64,000 nucleotides of DNA, from positions 8,029,001 to 8,093,000 of the forward strand of contig NZ_CP121666.1 of assembly GCF_029714325.1 (NCBI RefSeq). The letters run 5' to 3'. Source of the DNA: Bradyrhizobium sp. CB1717 (GTDB taxonomy: Bacteria; Pseudomonadota; Alphaproteobacteria; Rhizobiales; Xanthobacteraceae). Both the position numbers and the translations under genes were made by a program. Each line of letters starts with the position of its first letter. Position 1 is the stretch's first letter. This document shows positions 55,201-62,491 of this stretch, piece by piece. The notes under the pieces were generated by a model. It was not told the origin of the DNA and searched no databases. It saw only the letters and a program-made list of their open reading frames with translations.

Positions 55201-55659
55201 ATCGGAATAGAGCGAAATCTGCAGGACGGTGTTGCCCTTGGTCTCGCGTGCAAGTTTGGTGTCGATCACTTCGTAGGACCAGGCGCCCAGGCCGCTCGAT
55301 CGCTCGATGCGAAGGAGTACGTCAGCTCGTCCGCTCCAGATACCTCCGTGAAGGGCTGCCTGCACGATGACTGGATCCCCCCGGACCATCGCGTCGGTGG
55401 TCGCCGCGACCGCGCTTCGATCTATGCCTACGCCATCGATCATGGTCGTCCTCAATCCACTTGCCTCGAGGTGATCAATGTAGCCCCGCTCATGGAGCGC
55501 ACCGCGCTCGGCGAGCGTCTCCAGGACAGGATCCCAGACACGCGGCTTGCCCAGCCGGCCATACGCTACTTCCAAGTCGAGTTCTGTAAGATACCGACAG
55601 TTCAGATGACCGACGAGATCACCCGCGCCGAGATTTAGCCTGTCGCCGATCTTGTGCAT
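52264..55659 (-). CDS. TM0106-type Fe-S RecB-like nuclease fused to SF1 helicase
   Basis: An 1131-residue protein. Residues 1-~230 are a RecB-like nuclease: GRADVLLRIE, EVIDTKLA, QISLYSDLL, and cysteines C20 plus CEICRWRRHC that can hold a 4Fe-4S cluster. A RNase H-like part (IFFDFEGDP, GYNQDDCASTKALRDWL) follows. The C-terminal third is a Dna2/UPF1-like SF1 helicase: Walker A GPPGAGKT, LFVDEAAQMS, LLGDPRQLEQP, WRLHPLI, VDKFQGREAPIV and NVATSRAK. It probably processes DNA ends or foreign DNA. ATG 55659 follows GAGGAAGGA; the open frame starts at 55767. A long antisense ORF is a shadow. Confidence 0.88.
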   Translation of the reverse strand: MHKIGDRLNLGAGDLVGHLNCRYLTELDLEVAYGRLGKPRVWDPVLETLAERGALHERGYIDHLEASGLRTTMIDGVGIDRSAVAATTDAMVRGDPVIVQAALHGGIWSGRADVLLRIERSSGLGAWSYEVIDTKLARETKGNTVLQISLYSDLLREMQGLEPESAYVVTPGTNYVPEQYRISDYAAYYRHVRASLERAVSDGETASAYPEPIGHCEICRWRRHCDEQRRADDHMSLVAGISKSQIGELERRGIDTTAALARMPIPLAWRPDRGAAKSFEKVRDQARIQVEGRNARKVLYEALPPTPGFGLARLPEPSPGDIFFDFEGDPFVGDGGLEFLFGYLFADEQGGETYVGDWASNRQQERAAFERFIDFVMERLKKYPGLHIYHFAAYEPAALKRLMGRYATRENEVDDLLRAEIFVDLFSVVRHAIRASVESYSIKKLEPLYSYHRAVPLEEVGATMARTQARLEMADAAAIPEEDKAAIRGYNQDDCASTKALRDWLEIVRADLVSGGTEIGRPEASEAEIGAELDERQRKVAALVVRLTEGVPDDVADRSPQQQARWLLAYMLDWHGREKKSVWWEYFRLRDLSAEDLLHERDGLSELTFLDARGGTAKAPVHRYSFAPQDTDIRADDDLRSPGGDKFGRVVAISLDDRTIDIKKRADTAGLHPAAVFAHNFVDTQVLADALVRIGEYVADHGIEGEGGYRAARDLLMAVAPRLRTGQLRTDGETALESAARIAVDLDESVFPVQGPPGAGKTFAGARMILALAKEKRTVGITANSHKVIRNLIDEVGTASREQAFAVDCIQKLSEMEDDGPGLRFTTDNGAFLDALSTGGSVGGATAWFWARPDAAESVDVLFVDEAAQMSLANVLAVSQAARSIVLLGDPRQLEQPIQGGHPDGVDVSSLDHILGPHATVPPDRGLFLAETWRLHPLICSFNSEMFYESRLQPRPGLENQAIRSTGRLQGAGLRYLPVTHEGNQSSSPEEAESIRGLVDEILRSGTTWIDRAAVERAVGRDDILVIAPYNAQVAEIQERIRGVRVGTVDKFQGREAPIVIYSMTTSSHGDAPRGMEFLYSSNRLNVATSRAKCICVVVASPRLFGVECRTPRQMALANAFCRYLEMAETI

Positions 55660-56518
55660 CGTATCCTTCCTCGGCCGATCCGCCCCCACGCCGTCCCATT
55701 TCTCGGTAGATCCATCCCGCCGCCTTTCCTCGATCGAGACATAGCGTGTGATGACAGGGAAGTACAATCATCAATGGTGGTAGTCGGCACCCATCGAAAG
55801 ATGCCCGAAGCGCAGCGCTTCGCGATCTTTCGATCGCGAACTGGATACCGAAATCGATACTCGCCAAGGCAGCAGGTTCTCCGTACCGGCGACCATCGGC
55901 GCGAGCGCGGCCAACAGCGAGTCGGCGCCGTCGGGAAGTAGGCCATCGTCCATCGGGAAATGCCGCCGCCCTCCCGCGGAGCTGACCGGCGAGCTGTTCG
56001 GCGTGACGCAAGCCGTGAATCTCCAGCACGACCGAGCGACGGCGGTCGCCGCGGTGGACACGTCGCGGGAATTTGAGCTGCCTCAAGGCGAACAGAACGA
56101 ACATCGTTAGTGTCTTGCTCACACCGAACGGCCTCCGCGTCGTTCCGGTCGCGAGGTCCCGGACTCCTAGGCACTCCGGGCCTCGCCATCCTTTCGCGTC
56201 AGTTCAGGCCTCGGGAACACATCCATCCGCTGCACATATGCCGAGACGATGGAAAAGGCGCGGCTTCGGCTTTGAAGTGAGCGGCTCTGGAAATGAGCGC
56301 GAGCGAACACGGAATGCTCGGGCAGTGCCTATCATTCAAGTTCTTCGGAAGCTCCTGCTTTCGAACAAGCGGATTCGGAATGGTTATCGTCATATTTCGG
56401 ATCGCTCATTCTTCCCATCCGGCGCCGGAAAACCGCAGTTGGCACAATTCGTGACGGCGGGTGTCTCAACTCGATCATGAAGTCGAGAGAGGCGACGACC
56501 ACCTTAGCGGTTGGACCT
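55660..56518. other. Long stretch without a supported gene
   Basis: About 860 bp. Several ORFs of 60-185 codons overlap on both strands. Parts on the minus strand look faintly protein-like in changing frames (for example LLPDGADSLLAALAPMVAGT around 55850-55950), so a degenerate gene is possible. I cannot name it. No hairpin or repeat was noted. Confidence 0.35.
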
Positions 56519-56617
56519 TCAAGCCTTGAAAAAAGTCGCAAGGTAGAGCAGCGCAGCAAGAACGATTGTGATACTGATGACCGTTAGCGCGGCCTGCTTA
56601 GTTGAAACGTCACGCAC
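56519..56617 (-). CDS. Possible tiny membrane protein downstream of rnk
   Basis: A 32-residue ORF from GTG 56617: RDVSTKQAAL then one hydrophobic helix (TVISITIVLAALLYLATFF). GAAGGAAG lies at a good distance before it, inside the end of rnk. Same strand and 12 bp after rnk. Confidence 0.42.
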   Translation of the reverse strand: MRDVSTKQAALTVISITIVLAALLYLATFFKA

Positions 56618-56629
56618 ATCATGCTTCCT

Positions 56630-57043
56630 TCAGTGGGACACACTTAGTATGGTCAGGGACCGCTTGCTATTGCCTGGGGTTTGAAACTCGATGCTTTGAC
56701 CAACCGACAGGCCGATCAACGCAGCTCCGACCGGCGTAAGGACCGAGATGCGCTTTAATGTTATGTCTGCTTCGTGCGGGTACACCAACACCACCTCCCG
56801 CACATCACCCGTGGTATTATCGCAATAGCGCACCTGTGAGCCCATGCGGACAACGCCGCGCAGATCGGAATTGTCCGTCACCACGCTTGCACGCTCCATC
56901 TCCCGAGCAAGGAAATGCGCCACGCGCGGGAAGAGTGCCGAGCTCGAACTGGCCAGAGCGTTTAGGCGCCTGGCCTCATCCTCCAACACCGTGATGGCTG
57001 GCAACCCGATTCCAGGCTTGTCCTTGCGATTAGTCTTGGACAT
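56630..57043 (-). CDS. rnk: Rnk-type nucleoside diphosphate kinase regulator
   Basis: A 137-residue protein of the Rnk type: an N-terminal helix pair (DEARRLNALASSSSALFPRV, AHFLAREMERA) and a GreA/GreB C-terminal FKBP-like domain (GVVRMGSQVRY, REVVLVYPHEADI, ISVLTPVGAALIGLSVGQ, IEFQTPG). Rnk lacks the coiled-coil of GreA and binds RNA polymerase without cleavage stimulation. ATG 57043 lies 14 bp inside the upstream paralogue, so they are coupled. TPVG in the core marks the same subtype as the gene at 61181. Confidence 0.9.
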   Translation of the reverse strand: MSKTNRKDKPGIGLPAITVLEDEARRLNALASSSSALFPRVAHFLAREMERASVVTDNSDLRGVVRMGSQVRYCDNTTGDVREVVLVYPHEADITLKRISVLTPVGAALIGLSVGQSIEFQTPGNSKRSLTILSVSH

Positions 57044-57545
57044 TGCCTTCTCTCCTTTCCCAAGCTGCTGGTGGTCCGGGGTCATCGTCATCAAAGAGCT
57101 TCTTGCCCCGGAAGACTGGATTGCTAAACAGGACCCCCACAACATCATTCGGATCAGCTCGACGGACGCTTTCAATTCTGACGACTTTGGTCCGCCCATT
57201 GGTAAGGAAGGGGATTTCGCTTCCGACCTTCAGCCCCACCATCGCGGCGCCCAACGGTGACATCACGTTGATTTGGCTTCGCTCGGACGTGTAGTCTTCG
57301 GGATACACCAGTTGCCTCGTCTCGCGAGGGAAGCTCCAGTCGATGCGGAACGTCACCCACGAACCCATGGTGACGATGCTGTCCAATCTGGCTGCGCGAT
57401 CAGGGACGATTTCCGCACGGTCGATCTCGCTCAGCAAGAAACGTGCGTCCACGTCGCCTCGATCTGCACCCGCACGCGCGAGTCGTCCCAAGCGACTGTG
57501 GTCGGACGCGGGAAGGGTGATGTCTGCGATATAGTGGTTATTCAC
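57030..57545 (-). CDS. Rnk/GreA C-terminal-domain paralogue (SPLG subtype)
   Basis: A 171-residue Rnk-like protein: LPASDHSRLGRLARAGADRG, RFLLSEIDRAEIV, VTMGSWVTFRIDW, RQLVYPEDYTSE, INVMSPLGAAMVGLKVGSEI, then VVRIESVRR and an acidic/proline tail (DDDDPGPPAAWE). GTG 57545 with AAGGAGG upstream is the start; the frame opens at 57713. The tail is longer than in classical Rnk. Coupled to the rnk gene downstream. Confidence 0.85.
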   Translation of the reverse strand: MNNHYIADITLPASDHSRLGRLARAGADRGDVDARFLLSEIDRAEIVPDRAARLDSIVTMGSWVTFRIDWSFPRETRQLVYPEDYTSERSQINVMSPLGAAMVGLKVGSEIPFLTNGRTKVVRIESVRRADPNDVVGVLFSNPVFRGKKLFDDDDPGPPAAWERREGNVQD

Positions 57546-57785
57546 AACATGCCTCCTTGTTTGAACTCGCCGCGTGGGAGAGCCACACACTAGAGCTGCT
57601 TGATGAAGGTATCCGGAGGACCGTCCGGCTAAGCTTCTGCTCGGACGCGGCCTGTATGCAAGCATCGCCGCGATATGCGCAGACCTATCGAGAACATTAT
57701 CATATGGTGCCAACCGGAAGACCTTCCGCCGCGTGCTGTACCGTGATCAATCCTGCGCTCATTCTGACACATGGTGACTCCTCGA

Positions 57786-58256
57786 TCAGGCGGCGGTAGG
57801 CCCTGGATCATCATCCATTGGCTCATTGTCATCGGACCTGCCTGGACGAACCAGCGGTACTACGTTGGTATCGGGGCCTGTTACGCTTTCGATCCTGACT
57901 ACGTTCATGCAGCCCGAGACGAAGTACGGCATCTGGTCGCCGACGTGGAGGCCGATCAATGCAGCCCCCAATGGCGATAGAACGGATACCTGGGCAAGGT
58001 CGGACGTGCAGTCTTCCGGCCAGACTAATTGGACCGTCTTTCGCGGGACGGCCCAATTCGTCCAATAGGTGATCCAGGATCCGATCGTTACGACTGACTG
58101 CAGATCGATGGCATCGCCTGGGACAATCTCAGCGCGGTTGATCTCCAGCATCAGGAGCATCGCACTGATATCGCCTCGCTGAGTGGCTACGCGCGCGAGT
58201 TGCTCGAGACGAGGATGATCGGCGGCAGACAAGGCGATCTTCGGAAGAGGCAGCAC
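57786..58256 (-). CDS. Rnk/GreA C-terminal-domain paralogue (SPLG subtype)
   Basis: A 156-residue Rnk-like protein close to its neighbour: LSAADHPRLEQLARVATQRG, LMLEINRAEIV, VTIGSWITYWTNW, VQLVWPEDCTSD, VSVLSPLGAALIGLHVGDQM, VVRIESVTG, with the same DDDPGP tail. GTG 58256 has CAGGAG upstream. It lies 240 bp before the 57545 gene on the same strand and looks like a recent duplicate of it. Confidence 0.85.
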   Translation of the reverse strand: MLPLPKIALSAADHPRLEQLARVATQRGDISAMLLMLEINRAEIVPGDAIDLQSVVTIGSWITYWTNWAVPRKTVQLVWPEDCTSDLAQVSVLSPLGAALIGLHVGDQMPYFVSGCMNVVRIESVTGPDTNVVPLVRPGRSDDNEPMDDDPGPTAA

Positions 58257-58553
58257 GGCGCACTCCTGCTATGGCAAGTTGGGCCCCCGGAGAGAAAGCC
58301 GCAAAACCACAATTTTGATGAGAAGAGAGCCCGGACGGCGCGATTTGCCGTCCGGCTAAACGCGTGCTTGCAGGCGACCAGCGTGGGGACAGAGCCGCGC
58401 TATGCGCGGATCGATGTCGAATAAAATCGTCATGGTGTTAAGATAGTCCCGGATCGCGGGGCCAACATTGCGGCGAAAGCGCGCACTAAGAGTCTAGCCA
58501 TCTTTGTGTTCTCGTATCGTCACTCCGACTGAAATTGACGCGGAGGGGAGCCG

Positions 58554-59200
58554 CTACTCTCCAACTACGCGGCTCACATGGAAGAACAGGCTCGTCATGT
58601 CCGCCCGATTATCACAATTTACTGATGCCGATGTCGACGACGTCGATATTGGCATCGCGCGCTCGCCATCACGTCTCAGGCTGAGGTGCACGGTCTTGCC
58701 GATCCCGATCTGCTCAATCCGATCGGTGAGGTCAGAGAGGCGACACACCAGCTTGCCGTGAGCAGCGGTGACGGCCATAGCGAATTAGTTCGGGGGACAG
58801 CCCGGTTGACTATGTCGACCGGAACGGCAAAGCCGATGCCGGCCTTGGACCCCCCGATGGCGACAGATCGCGGTCGTTACCCCTATCAAGCGGCCGGCGG
58901 AATCGAGCAGTGGGCCGCGAATGCCGGGGTTGATGGCGGTATCGGTCTGGATCACGTTCGCGATCTCGCGCCCGCTGCTGGTCGGTAGGCGCCGCTTAAG
59001 CGCGCTGATAATGCCGCTGGACATCGACTGCTCGAGCCCGAAGGGGTTGCCTATCGCGAACGCAAACTGGCCGACCTTGAGATCAGCGGAGCTGTCGATC
59101 GCGACTGCTGGCGGCAAAATGCGCGCGCTTCTGATGCGCAGTACGGCGAGGTCGTAATTCGGCGCGCCGTGCCGAAAATCTCGACACGCGTCGTTTAACC
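58554..59200 (-). pseudogene. DegP/HtrA-type serine protease remnant
   Basis: The minus strand reads NDACRDFRHGAPNYDLAVLR (catalytic Asp region), VGQFAFAIGNPFGLEQSMSS, IQTDTAINPGIRGPLLDSAG, then in other frames GGSKAGIGFAVPVDIVNRAV and the PDZ-like LSDLTDRIEQIGIGKTVHLS. The N-terminus with the catalytic His is missing. The catalytic GNSGGP is replaced by GIRGP, and at least two frameshifts occur. It cannot be an active protease. DegP fits the proteostasis theme of the nearby island and shows that the locus once had one. Confidence 0.7.
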
Positions 59201-59623
59201 CTAGGAAAACCGGATCGCGACCTCGCTCGCGTTCTGCACCACTTCAAGCACCGCGAGGCTTCGTTCCCGACGACGCTCGGTCCATTGAATTGACTGCCCA
59301 GGTCCAAGTCCAATGAGGGCGGTGCCGATCGGACTTAGAACCGAGATGCAGTGAGGGTTCTGGTTTCGTCCGGAAGAACGAGACGGCGGCGACGAAGATG
59401 TGAGGTTCCAAACTCGCGAACTTCACCTGGCATCCGAGCCTAACGGCCGAATTCCATGCGGCGGTGTCTGAAACTATATCGGCGCGATCACTCTCCTCTC
59501 GAGGAGGTCCGTATCGACGCTCCTCGTAGGCAAGTCTTGAAGCAGCCTGAGCAGCTTTTGTCGGTCCATTCTCGTTAGAACTATGGACGGTCGCTCAGGA
59601 CCCCTCTGTCCAGAGTTGGTCAT
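59201..59623 (-). pseudogene. Degenerate Rnk paralogue
   Basis: From ATG 59623 the frame reads RPSIVLTRMDRQKLLRLLQD and VDTDLLERR; in a second frame SDRADIVSDTAAWNSAVRLG; then RLVLPDET and, in another frame, ISVLSPIGTALIGLGPGQSI and SLAVLEVVQNA to TAG at 59201. Together they make a complete Rnk-type protein of ~140 residues broken by about three frameshifts. It is the sixth Rnk-like copy here and directly abuts the degP remnant. Confidence 0.65.
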
Positions 59624-59779
59624 GGTGCTCTTCCCCCGGAAAGCTGGGCCGCCCTCGACGACAAACGATCTTATTTGACCATTCGATGCAATGAAAACGC
59701 TGGGTTGGGCGACTCAGATCCAATGCGGCAGCGGGGCAGAAGTCGCATGCGTGCCTAAGATTGAGTTCGGCCAAAGCAA

Positions 59780-60112
59780 GTGAAGCTGTTTGTCGCAAGT
59801 TCGCATGATATCGACCGGCCCTTTTTCTGTCTGGATGTCAGACAGGAGCAGTCTCGTTGGTTGTTGATACAGCCCGTAAGCGGGCAGAAAGAGATGATCC
59901 GCGATGGGAATTCAAGCCCGTATCTCATCGCGGCTCATTTCGCTGAGGTTGAGCTGTCTAGGTACGACTGCACGAAGCAGTTCGCGACAAAACGGCGCGC
60001 AGCAGCGCAGTATCTTGATTTCGCGGAGCGTCGCGCCAAGTATGTTGGCATGATTATCATTGCGCTAGATCAACGGTATTGCGTCGAGGACCACTTGCAA
60101 ATTGGCAAGTGA
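59780..60112 (+). CDS. Hypothetical protein
   Basis: A 110-residue protein from GTG 59780 (KLFVASSHDIDRPFFCLDVR, WLLIQPVSGQKEMIRDGNSS, VELSRYDCTKQFATKRRAAA). Protein character is moderate; a strong hairpin terminator directly after the stop supports it. A later ATG (59896, MIRDGNSS) would give ~72 residues. No family recognised. Confidence 0.48.
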   Translation: MKLFVASSHDIDRPFFCLDVRQEQSRWLLIQPVSGQKEMIRDGNSSPYLIAAHFAEVELSRYDCTKQFATKRRAAAQYLDFAERRAKYVGMIIIALDQRYCVEDHLQIGK

Positions 60113-60139
60113 CCCGGGCGGCCTTAATGGCTGCCCGGG
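60113..60139 (+). terminator. Hairpin terminator
   Basis: Stem CCCGGGCGGCC / GGCTGCCCGGG (one mismatch) with TTAAT loop, followed by CATAACTATTTTC. It begins right at the stop of the preceding ORF. Confidence 0.7.
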
Positions 60140-60286
60140 CATAACTATTTTCATAACAATCCATCCTGCGTAGCACGCGCCGCGCTCGTTTACATGAGCC
60201 TGTGGCGAAGGTGTGCCTCGATACGAAGCTTGCTCAGTTGGCGACCAGAAGCTGGTCGTACGATCGAGCTAACAAGGAGTCAGGCG

Positions 60287-60613
60287 ATGATAGAGGCGAG
60301 AGAGATCGGGCGATTGTACATGACCACCGCGAACGACGCAGTTGCGACCATTGCGGACCATAGTCGCAAAACGGTGCAACTGGCCGGCAACAACATGCTG
60401 CAGTCATTTGCATATCTTGTCCGACTTGCAGGCGCCAAAACCGGAATGGAGGCGATCGAGGTTTCAGACGCGTACTATCGAAATCAGCTCGGCGCGCTGG
60501 GGCAGCACGCGAATAATCTGATCGATCTCACCCGTAGGATGCGAACCATCTGTCTGGCCTCTTCTGAGCGCCAAGACGTGGACCAAGGCGTCTCACCCAC
60601 TCATGAAAACTGA
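60287..60613 (+). CDS. Phasin-like protein
   Basis: A 108-residue protein, helical and amphipathic: ANDAVATIADHSRKTVQLAG, then LVRLAGAKTGMEAIEVSDAY and RNQLGALGQHANNLIDLTRR, a pattern like phasin_2 domains that coat polyhydroxyalkanoate granules. AAGGAGTCAGGCG precedes ATG 60287; the frame opens at 60194. It is 12 bp before an Rnk paralogue, so probably the first gene of that operon. Phasin-like proteins also act as stress chaperones. Confidence 0.6.
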   Translation: MIEAREIGRLYMTTANDAVATIADHSRKTVQLAGNNMLQSFAYLVRLAGAKTGMEAIEVSDAYYRNQLGALGQHANNLIDLTRRMRTICLASSERQDVDQGVSPTHEN

Positions 60614-60625
60614 GGAATTTGTGCG

Positions 60626-61135
60626 ATGTCAAACATCGGAGTCGATACCACCGAGCACTTGCCTTCGATCGTAATACCGCGACGAGACCATGCGCGCCTT
60701 GAACGCTTGGCCGGTGATGCGGTGAAAGAACGTCACCCGGTCGGAAGCTTCTTGATGTCGGAGATTCGTCGGGCCGTCGTGTTCGAAATCAACCAGGTAC
60801 CGGACGGTGCCGTGTGTCTCAACGAGTGGGTAACCTACAGAGTCGATGGTAGTCGGCAGTCTGAAAGCAAAATCTTGGTGTGCCCGCGCGACCTTAGGAA
60901 CGGGCTGATAGAACTATCGGTCCTCTCGCCGCTTGGTGCGGCGCTTCTCGGAATGAGCGTTGGACAGCGTATGAAGTTCTTCAGTATCGAGGGCGGGCTT
61001 CATTCCGTCATTGTCGAGGGCGTCCTGGCACCGGCCGGCGCACCCTTGTTGTTTCCGCTGCGCCCCCGCCGCATCGTCGGTCGGGCTTCCACTGGCTCTC
61101 GGGAGCCCGATGACGGCGGCCCTCACGCGGCTTAG
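60626..61135 (+). CDS. Rnk/GreA C-terminal-domain paralogue (SPLG subtype)
   Basis: A 169-residue Rnk-like protein: IPRRDHARLERLAGDAVKER, FLMSEIRRAVVF, LNEWVTYRVDG, ILVCPRDLRNG, LSVLSPLGAALLGMSVGQRM, and a C-terminal proline-rich part with PDDGGP, similar to the DDDPGP tails of the minus-strand paralogues. It starts 12 bp after the phasin-like gene and 45 bp before the next Rnk gene. Order SPLG then TPVG is the same as in the minus-strand pair. Confidence 0.85.
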   Translation: MSNIGVDTTEHLPSIVIPRRDHARLERLAGDAVKERHPVGSFLMSEIRRAVVFEINQVPDGAVCLNEWVTYRVDGSRQSESKILVCPRDLRNGLIELSVLSPLGAALLGMSVGQRMKFFSIEGGLHSVIVEGVLAPAGAPLLFPLRPRRIVGRASTGSREPDDGGPHAA

Positions 61136-61180
61136 GAGCGATGTGCTGGCAGAGCTGGATCGTTCGATCAAGGAGTGGGA

Positions 61181-61588
61181 ATGCAGCGCGACAGAACAGC
61201 TGAGATGAGACCGCCGATTGCCATCGATGCCGATCATTTCGCCAGACTATCGGCGCTCTCGTCAATGGCAAGCGGGCCGATGGCCAAGGTATGCGAATAT
61301 CTTCGCGAGGAACTCGACCGAGCGCATGTCCTTCCGGCAGATAAATTGCGTCCCGATATCGTCAGTTTCGGCAGTAAGCTGAAATTTCGGGATGAACAGA
61401 CCGGAAAGATTCGAGAAATAGTTCTCGTTTACCCGCTTGATGCCGATATTGCACGCCGACGTGTGTCCGTGCTGACGCCCGTCGGGGCCGCACTTCTGGG
61501 ACTTTCGGTCAATCAGACGATTTCGTTCCGTACCAGAGCGGGCGAAAGGCGCGAGCTCACCGTGCTCAAGGTCGGGCGCGAAGACTAG
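61181..61588 (+). CDS. rnk: Rnk-type nucleoside diphosphate kinase regulator
   Basis: A 135-residue Rnk-type protein: PPIAIDADHFARLSALSSMA, VCEYLREELDRAHV, VSFGSKLKFRDE, REIVLVYPLDADI, VSVLTPVGAALLGLSVNQTI, RELTVLKVG. AGGAG at 61171-61175 supports ATG 61181; ATG 61205 is an alternative. It is of the TPVG subtype, like the gene at 56630. It may bind RNA polymerase in the secondary channel, as shown for E. coli Rnk. Confidence 0.9.
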   Translation: MQRDRTAEMRPPIAIDADHFARLSALSSMASGPMAKVCEYLREELDRAHVLPADKLRPDIVSFGSKLKFRDEQTGKIREIVLVYPLDADIARRRVSVLTPVGAALLGLSVNQTISFRTRAGERRELTVLKVGRED

Positions 61589-61681
61589 TCGGGCACCGAA
61601 GAGAGAGCGCGGGTGCGACGGGGTGCCATCGCTCCCCCATGTATCCAATCAGCTCGTTGCCGGGTTGCGATTGGCTGTAGC
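61589..61681. other. Start of a ~900-bp stretch with only small ORFs (to 62491)
   Basis: Between rnk and mrpA no long gene is supported. Two small membrane-protein candidates lie in it (61682-61825 and 62186-62341). The remainder looks non-coding. Confidence 0.4.
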
Positions 61682-61825
61682 CTAATCCGACCGATGTCTA
61701 TTGTGTCGCGGAGTCGCACCGTGCTCGATCTCCCAAAGGATCCACACGAGGGCAATGCCTAGGCAGACAATGACTGCCAAAAGGAGGAATGTCAGTTGGG
61801 GCGCGGTGAGTGTGGGGGCACCCAT
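61682..61825 (-). CDS. Possible small membrane protein
   Basis: A 47-residue ORF: GAPTLTAPQL, one hydrophobic helix (FLLLAVIVCLGIALVWILW) and a charged tail (EIEHGATPRHNRHRSD). No clear ribosome binding site, so it is tentative. Confidence 0.35.
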   Translation of the reverse strand: MGAPTLTAPQLTFLLLAVIVCLGIALVWILWEIEHGATPRHNRHRSD

Positions 61826-62185
61826 CGCATGCTTGGTGAAATCTTCGAGCGGCAGAGGCATTGCGTTCTTTGCGATTGTCCGCGTTCGGGGTCTCTATGG
61901 AGCCTCCTGAGTTGTCGTCCATTGTGCGAGTGTTGCAAACGAAAAATGTTATCAGTTCTCATCGATAATAGTGGTAGGTGGAACGCTGACAAATGTGCAC
62001 TCGAGGGCGGTTCGCTTTGAAACTGTCGGCCTCGGAATAGTCAAATTTTCTAAGACGCGCATCAGCGAAGTCCCACGTCTGTCCGTCTGGGCACTGAATT
62101 GACGTGGATGTGAGACGAATTTCGGCAGGGATTAGTTATATTCGATCCCTTTCAGCCACGTTGGAACCACGAAGGGCCGCCTTAC

Positions 62186-62341
62186 GTGCCCCCCTGCTCC
62201 GAGTTCAACCAAGCCCAGGAGACTCAGGCCGTCGGGATAAATGCCTTGCGGATAATTGCCCTCTGCGGCTTCTACGCTTTGCTTGGTGCTCTCGCGGCCG
62301 CAGTTGCCGCCTTGGTCGGCACTTTCCCACATTGGATCTGA
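62186..62341 (+). CDS. Possible small membrane protein upstream of mrpA
   Basis: A 51-residue ORF from GTG 62186: PPCSEFNQAQETQAVGINAL, then one long hydrophobic helix (IALCGFYALLGALAAAVAAL) ending in FPHWI. Good protein character but start codon uncertain. Confidence 0.38.
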   Translation: MPPCSEFNQAQETQAVGINALRIIALCGFYALLGALAAAVAALVGTFPHWI

Positions 62342-62491
62342 GCCGCCAGATACAGAGCGAACGCCGGGCAGTCGTCAGGCAGCTTCCACGTCAGATCCGC
62401 ATGAACGCCACATGACAGTAGAGATATTCATCCGCCTCGGCTAAGCAACGAGTGTAAACCCTTCACCTCGCGCTGGGGGCAACGAACGCAA

